Source of the DNA: a virus
Virus record (IMG/VR): IMGVR_UViG_3300046163_000043
Span: 1-24,017 of that record
Reading direction: 5' to 3' (one strand)
Length of the DNA: 24,017 nt
The position numbers were made by a program, and so were the translations under genes. Positions 20,750-24,017 of this stretch are shown here, in pieces. The notes beneath the pieces were generated by a model that did no database searches, was not told the origin of the DNA, and worked only from the letters and a program-made list of their open reading frames with translations. The stretch's first letter is position 1. Every line of letters starts with the position of its first letter.

Positions 20750-21198
20750 TTGCAGTAGTAGGAACTGTTTTTTCGAGTTGTTTGTCTAAAAAGTATTCAG
20801 ACTTACCCTCAAACTGTGACCATAGATGTAATCCTACACCAATAGCCATAGCACATCTTTTAATTGCGTCGGATACTGCGTCTTTTAATCTCGCACCATC
20901 AGTTCTCCAATTAGTAGGGTTCTCGACATCGCCCTGCTTCCTCAACGGTTACTAGGTCTCCGTCGACTTCAACAGTTAAAGCAAGTACACAACCTGTAAT
21001 AATTGATTTGTAGTTGCCGTCTTTGTCTTTGACGTCTTCCCTTATGATTTCTTTTACTTCTTGTGAATAAACACCTAGAACACTAAGTAATCTTTGTCTT
21101 ATTACAGAGTGTTGTATGTATTCGCCAAATTTACCTTTAGGAGCTTTATGTATAAACTCTTTTGGAAATGGTCTTGATAGTTCGTGTAGTTGTTCCAC
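20736..21198 (-). CDS. Rad52/Erf-like single-strand annealing protein (frameshifted)
   Basis: The upstream frame starts at GTG 21198 behind AGGAGG (LHELSRPFPKEFIHKAPKGK, IQHSVIRQRLLSVLG, ILTGCV-like IITGCVLALTVEVDGDLVTV) and stops after 95 residues. Removing one base from the C run at 20932-20934 continues it as EEAGDVENPTNWRTDGARLK then DAVSDAIKRCAMAIGVGLHLWSQ, 153 residues in all. This pattern of KxFP, KHSV-like, GDxExPxNW and DAxKRCAxxxGxGLHLW is that of the Rad52-like annealing proteins often seen in actinophages. It would pair single strands in recombination-dependent replication. Confidence 0.82.
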
Positions 21199-21236
21199 TA
21201 CTTCCTCCTCTTTCTAATTTATTGGTTTAGTCAATC

Positions 21237-22220
21237 TTAGTTATCTTTAGCCCAACTGTCAAGTTCACTTGCAGACCTCATCTTTTCTTGTAAAGTACTT
21301 AACTCCTTAGGCGATAACCTAGGAGACACTTTCTCTAATGAAGCCCAATGTTTAGCTAATGATGTCGGCGTAGCTTTGAATCCAAAGTTAAGCAAATGAT
21401 TTTTTGCTCTTATCGGAATTTCATTTAAATCAATATCAATATCGTTAAGCTCTTTAACTGCTTTATTGAGTTGACCTCTAGCCATTGAGGTTAATTGATT
21501 CATATCATAGCCCAAAGAAATACAGATAGTTTTAAATATATCTTTATGTCTTTGACCCATATCAACAATTTCAACTTCAAATTCAGATAACACTAAATCA
21601 CTTGTATTTGGTGCACCCTTATCCGATTCTGCAACTTCGTTGCTAATAGTCTTGTCTACTCTTGTCTTGTCTTCTCTTGTCTTGTCTACGTCGGACGGGC
21701 TATGGACATCCTGTGGACGTCCTATGGACACATTCTTATCAAATTTATTAAGGTTAACTACTTCAAATTCAACAGGTTCTTCGGGGGTTTCTTTAATGTC
21801 AGCTTCGCTTACCCACTCTCTTGAATCACTATTACTCTTAGCAAATTTATTAGCAGAGTTTTTTGCATTCACTCTTTGCCTAGACTGTCTTTTTCTTTCA
21901 GCGTCCTTTTGTCTAATCTCAATTAAAGCACCTGTATATTCAAGCCAATCGTGAATAATTAATTTTCCGTCTTGCTCATCAATCCACCCATGCTTTATTA
22001 AAGCGTTAGTGAAATCAATAGGCTCTCCCTCCCATTGTGCCGAAAAGGGAACGAAGTCTTTGTATCTTGTTATGTCGCCATTCTCTGCGTAATCTACTGC
22101 CCACCACCATAGCAAATGTAGATGTCCTACTGCTTGTGGTATCGATATTTTAAGTTCGTTGGCTAATAATTTTAATTTGGGGTGTTGCCCCAACGCTTGT
22201 TCGGATTTAATCCACGCCAT
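21237..22220 (-). CDS. Replication initiation protein (phage replisome organiser-like)
   Basis: The 327-residue protein begins MAWIKSEQALGQHPKLKLLA and continues AVGHLHLLWWWAVDYAENGDI and WIDEQDGKLIIHDWLEYTG. This winged-helix layout is typical of phage initiators related to lambda O and DnaD N-termini. A charged linker contains the repetitive VDKTREDKTRVDKT. The C-terminal part is helical and ends TSLAKHWASLEK, reminiscent of helicase-loader regions. It starts behind GAGGAGAAAGAAA. Initiators of this kind often carry the origin inside their own gene; repeats in this linker are noted separately. Confidence 0.82.
   Translation of the reverse strand: MAWIKSEQALGQHPKLKLLANELKISIPQAVGHLHLLWWWAVDYAENGDITRYKDFVPFSAQWEGEPIDFTNALIKHGWIDEQDGKLIIHDWLEYTGALIEIRQKDAERKRQSRQRVNAKNSANKFAKSNSDSREWVSEADIKETPEEPVEFEVVNLNKFDKNVSIGRPQDVHSPSDVDKTREDKTRVDKTISNEVAESDKGAPNTSDLVLSEFEVEIVDMGQRHKDIFKTICISLGYDMNQLTSMARGQLNKAVKELNDIDIDLNEIPIRAKNHLLNFGFKATPTSLAKHWASLEKVSPRLSPKELSTLQEKMRSASELDSWAKDN
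21650..21730. repeat. Short direct repeats inside the initiator gene (candidate origin iterons)
   Basis: CTTGTCT recurs five times in 21650-21689, interspersed with ACT and TCT. Just beyond, GGACATCC and GGACGTCC occur 10 bases apart, followed by a further TATGGAC. They encode a low-complexity linker, so coding drift explains part of the pattern. The position in an initiator gene matches the lambda O/ori arrangement. Confidence 0.4.
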
Positions 22221-22641
22221 TTTCTTTCTCCTCTATTTTGTTGGTTGTCCACATTTCTTGTAGTCTATCAACTATTTCGTTTAATGTCGACAGTCTACAT
22301 AAAAATAAGCCGTCCCCACTTCCATGGGGCATAGCTATCATACTAAAAGGTTTATCTTCAATCCCTTTAGAAATAGCAAAATCATAACTTTGTGATTCTG
22401 CATGTTCAAACCTTTTAACAATGTCAGCTACTTGTTTACCCGACTTCACTTCAAATCTGACAGGACTATTCCAATATTCCTCATCGCTTGATTTAGTTAG
22501 TTCGTTATCTGGTACTCCAAGTAATTTCTTTGCTCTATCCTGTGAGGCTCTACCCTCAACACGATTAGTTTGATTTTGTTCTCTGACAAGTTCTTTTTTA
22601 AAAGATTTTAATCTTTCTTCAATATCTTTATCCAACATCAT
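22207..22641 (-). CDS. Putative PD-(D/E)XK-type nuclease or holliday-junction-resolvase-like protein
   Basis: ATG 22641 is preferred, with GGAG 9 bases upstream; an ATG at 22656 is also in frame. Residues include RVEGRASQDRAKKLLGVPDN, then PVRFEVKSGKQVADIVKRFE with a Glu-x-Lys core. YDFAISKG and PFSMIAMPHGSGDG follow. The Glu-Val-Lys strand after an N-terminal helix fits the restriction-endonuclease fold. It overlaps the next nuclease-like gene upstream and the initiator downstream. The exact family is uncertain. Confidence 0.55.
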   Translation of the reverse strand: MMLDKDIEERLKSFKKELVREQNQTNRVEGRASQDRAKKLLGVPDNELTKSSDEEYWNSPVRFEVKSGKQVADIVKRFEHAESQSYDFAISKGIEDKPFSMIAMPHGSGDGLFLCRLSTLNEIVDRLQEMWTTNKIEEKENGVD

Positions 22642-23020
22642 TGTATCTTTCTCCATGTAACAATGCGAAAAAAGTTTTTTCGTCCATACAATAAACTACA
22701 GGTTCTCCGTCAGCTGAACGTCTCTGTTGTCCTTTTTGTTTTTTTAATTTCTTCCAAGCTATGATAACAGGATATTTACCTGCTTTTCTTTTAGCTTTTG
22801 CTAGTGTCTGATGTAAATTAAGTGCTTGTCTATTCTTTGCTTCCATAATCCACCGTTCATTCGGAAGCATGTAGTCTACTCTGAAAAACTCGACATCTCC
22901 CTCGTCTTTGTTACCACCCTCAGCTAAACGTCTTGCTTTGTGGTGCCCATTATATTTATTAATAAGATTGACTTGTAGTGTTTCAAATGTTGTGCCCTGT
23001 TTCTTAGGTTTGTTAACCAT
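22628..23020 (-). CDS. PD-(D/E)XK nuclease, resolvase-like
   Basis: The 130-residue protein has GTTFETLQVNLI (Glu13), KDEGDVEFFRVDY with Asp42, and RWIMEAKNRQALNL carrying the catalytic Glu60-x-Lys62. AKRKAGKYPVIIAWKK follows. This order of E, D, ExK is that of Holliday-junction-resolvase and VRR-like endonucleases that trim branched replication intermediates. ATG 23020 follows AGGAGAAAATA placed at the end of the previous gene. Two such proteins in tandem may work as a pair. Confidence 0.8.
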   Translation of the reverse strand: MVNKPKKQGTTFETLQVNLINKYNGHHKARRLAEGGNKDEGDVEFFRVDYMLPNERWIMEAKNRQALNLHQTLAKAKRKAGKYPVIIAWKKLKKQKGQQRRSADGEPVVYCMDEKTFFALLHGERYNDVG

Positions 23021-23472
23021 TATTTTCTCCTGTTCAAAGCCTCCAACTTAAACAAAGTAAAAGACTCGTCTTCTTTCTTAGGCTTTTCTAGTTCTAACCA
23101 AACTAAATATTGTGGTGTGTATTCATAAGTATGAGTTATAAATCTAACTACTTGTTCTACAGTAGTTAATATTTCTGCGTCTGAGAGTGCTTTAGCAAAC
23201 TCTCCAACTTCAATCCAATCTGATTTGAACTGTTTAGTTCTTTCAGTAAGAATATGTTCTTGTTCTTGCTTTGCTAATGTTTCAAAGTAGTCCTCTGTTG
23301 CACTCATCAAAGCGTTTGTAATAAAAGCACCGAAGTCCATATCTGTATTGTCGTCCATATCGTGTTGTGGACATGCAGGGTGGCATGCCATATTTTGTGG
23401 AGCATTACATATTGGACAGACTTGTGATTTTTCTTCCTCGAAGTCATTTGGTTCACTAGGGTACATGCTCAT
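23020..23472 (-). CDS. Protein of unknown function with an N-terminal Cys/His cluster
   Basis: ATG 23472 is chosen; it lies 6 bases after a minus-strand TATAAT and has no ribosome site, so it may be leaderless. The frame is open to a TTG at 23490. The 150-residue product has CPICNAPQNMACHPACPQHD early, a likely zinc knuckle. An acidic helical part (NALMSATEDYFETLAKQEQE) and EVGEFAKALSDAEILTTVEQ follow. No family is recognised. The first base of its stop codon region overlaps the next gene's start. Confidence 0.62.
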   Translation of the reverse strand: MSMYPSEPNDFEEEKSQVCPICNAPQNMACHPACPQHDMDDNTDMDFGAFITNALMSATEDYFETLAKQEQEHILTERTKQFKSDWIEVGEFAKALSDAEILTTVEQVVRFITHTYEYTPQYLVWLELEKPKKEDESFTLFKLEALNRRK

Positions 23473-23478
23473 ATTAAA

Positions 23479-23484
23479 ATTATA
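23479..23484 (-). promoter_or_regulatory. Possible -10 box for a leaderless transcript
   Basis: A perfect TATAAT on the minus strand ends 6 bases before the ATG at 23472, placing the expected transcript start at the start codon. No convincing -35 box is seen. The arrangement matches actinobacterial leaderless promoters; it could also be chance in AT-rich DNA. Confidence 0.4.
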
Positions 23485-23513
23485 ATTCAATATACAAAGT
23501 TAGGTTGTATTAA

Positions 23514-24017
23514 CTAAAATGGATTTTCAGAATCTTGTAATTCTTTCTCTGGGACTGCATCCCCTTTAGGATTTTCGACATCATCCATGAATTTAAAGTA
23601 CGATTCATCTAACATTTCCCAAGTTTGTTTAATAACAACACCCTGTTGGTTAAAATTAATACTTCCTTTATCTCCATTTTCTAAACTAAAGTATTTATAT
23701 TCAACATCAAGTTTAAATTCTTTAGCTACATATTCAATGAATTGAAAAGCAGGAGACCATGCAGATTCAAAAGTATAGACTAACTTTTCTTTGTCGCTAA
23801 TTTTGAGACTTGTTTCACAATCTCCCCATTTTGTGCCGTAGTTATTTACGTTCCAATTGTACCAATCGTGAGCACCATACTTCTCATCTAGCTCTTCAAG
23901 TTCCTTACCTGTAAGTGTTTCCATTGTGTAACCCTCTCCAAGTAATTCCTCATCATTCATGCTATAGAATGTTACTGCTCTCATTTGGTCTATCTTTACT
24001 GAGTTTCCGTCTAAGTC
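23514..24017 (-). CDS. Api92/YubB-like (DUF1281-type) protein, 5' end outside the window
   Basis: The frame is open through 23985-24017 (encoding DLDGNSVKIDQ before the first internal Met), so the real start lies beyond the window. The visible part has WYNWNVNNYGTKWGDC and FESAWSPAFQFIEYVAKEFK, then EYKYFSLENGDKGSINF. These are the landmarks of the YubB/Api92 ferredoxin-like domain found in phages and plasmids. Residues after about 110 of the visible part are an acidic tail (DVENPKGDAVPEKELQDSEN). Function is unknown. Confidence 0.75.
   Translation of the reverse strand, partial: DLDGNSVKIDQMRAVTFYSMNDEELLGEGYTMETLTGKELEELDEKYGAHDWYNWNVNNYGTKWGDCETSLKISDKEKLVYTFESAWSPAFQFIEYVAKEFKLDVEYKYFSLENGDKGSINFNQQGVVIKQTWEMLDESYFKFMDDVENPKGDAVPEKELQDSENPF

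Noticed and set aside
21650-21689. CTTGTCT repeats as a recent microsatellite expansion only
   Set aside because: Not excluded, but repeats of this sort in phage initiator genes commonly mark origins, so it is kept as a low-confidence origin candidate.

Overview
The window looks like about 24 kb of a tailed (HK97-fold, siphovirus-type) phage genome. The host is probably a low-GC Gram-positive actinobacterium, perhaps marine or freshwater. The evidence is a complete head and packaging block, a WhiB-type Fe-S regulator (a family known from actinobacteria and their phages), an annealing protein that resembles actinophage ones, a Gram-positive-type SOS box, and AT-rich DNA. No integrase or lysis gene is visible, so lifestyle cannot be decided.

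Layout. (1) Positions 1-10400, leftward: small terminase, WhiB, an unknown gene, a GlcNAc-family glycosyltransferase, a SET-domain protein, an FmdB zinc ribbon, an HNH nuclease, large terminase, a portal with a long C-terminal extension, prohead protease with an acidic tail, major capsid protein, a Lys/Ala-rich protein and the start of a connector-like gene. (2) 10490-11105: a densely base-paired, probably non-coding region read rightward, with a 14-codon ORF near its start. (3) 11130-18344, rightward: small unknown genes followed by four long genes. Two are divergent amidoligase-like proteins (COOH-NH2 ligase family), one is a class II glutamine amidotransferase and one is unknown. Most of these genes end in a covarying hairpin of one design (nine copies), and most starts carry an extended purine-rich Shine-Dalgarno block. 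(4) 18345-19020: a gene-free stretch between convergent units, holding repeats and a tRNA-elbow-like minihelix. (5) 19021-24017, leftward: a gamma-glutamylcyclotransferase-like protein, a possible HTH protein, a two-zinc-motif protein, a Rad52-like annealing protein, a replication initiator, two PD-(D/E)XK-type proteins and an Api92/DUF1281-like protein.

The most interesting content is the central rightward unit. It combines a predicted amide-bond-forming system (two amidoligases, an ammonia-supplying glutaminase and a cyclotransferase that could undo gamma-glutamyl links) with a genome-specific family of structured RNAs: a roughly 600-nt ornate RNA, nine gene-boundary hairpins, and two 42-43-nt T-loop minihelices placed just after stop codons.

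Several genes (capsid, portal twice, Rad52-like, zinc protein) are split by single-base shifts that restore well-conserved protein when corrected. Most are extra bases in or near short runs, so sequencing error is the simplest explanation. The shared context GGG CGA TGY at two sites leaves programmed frameshifting worth testing. Everything here is read by eye; no database search was run.
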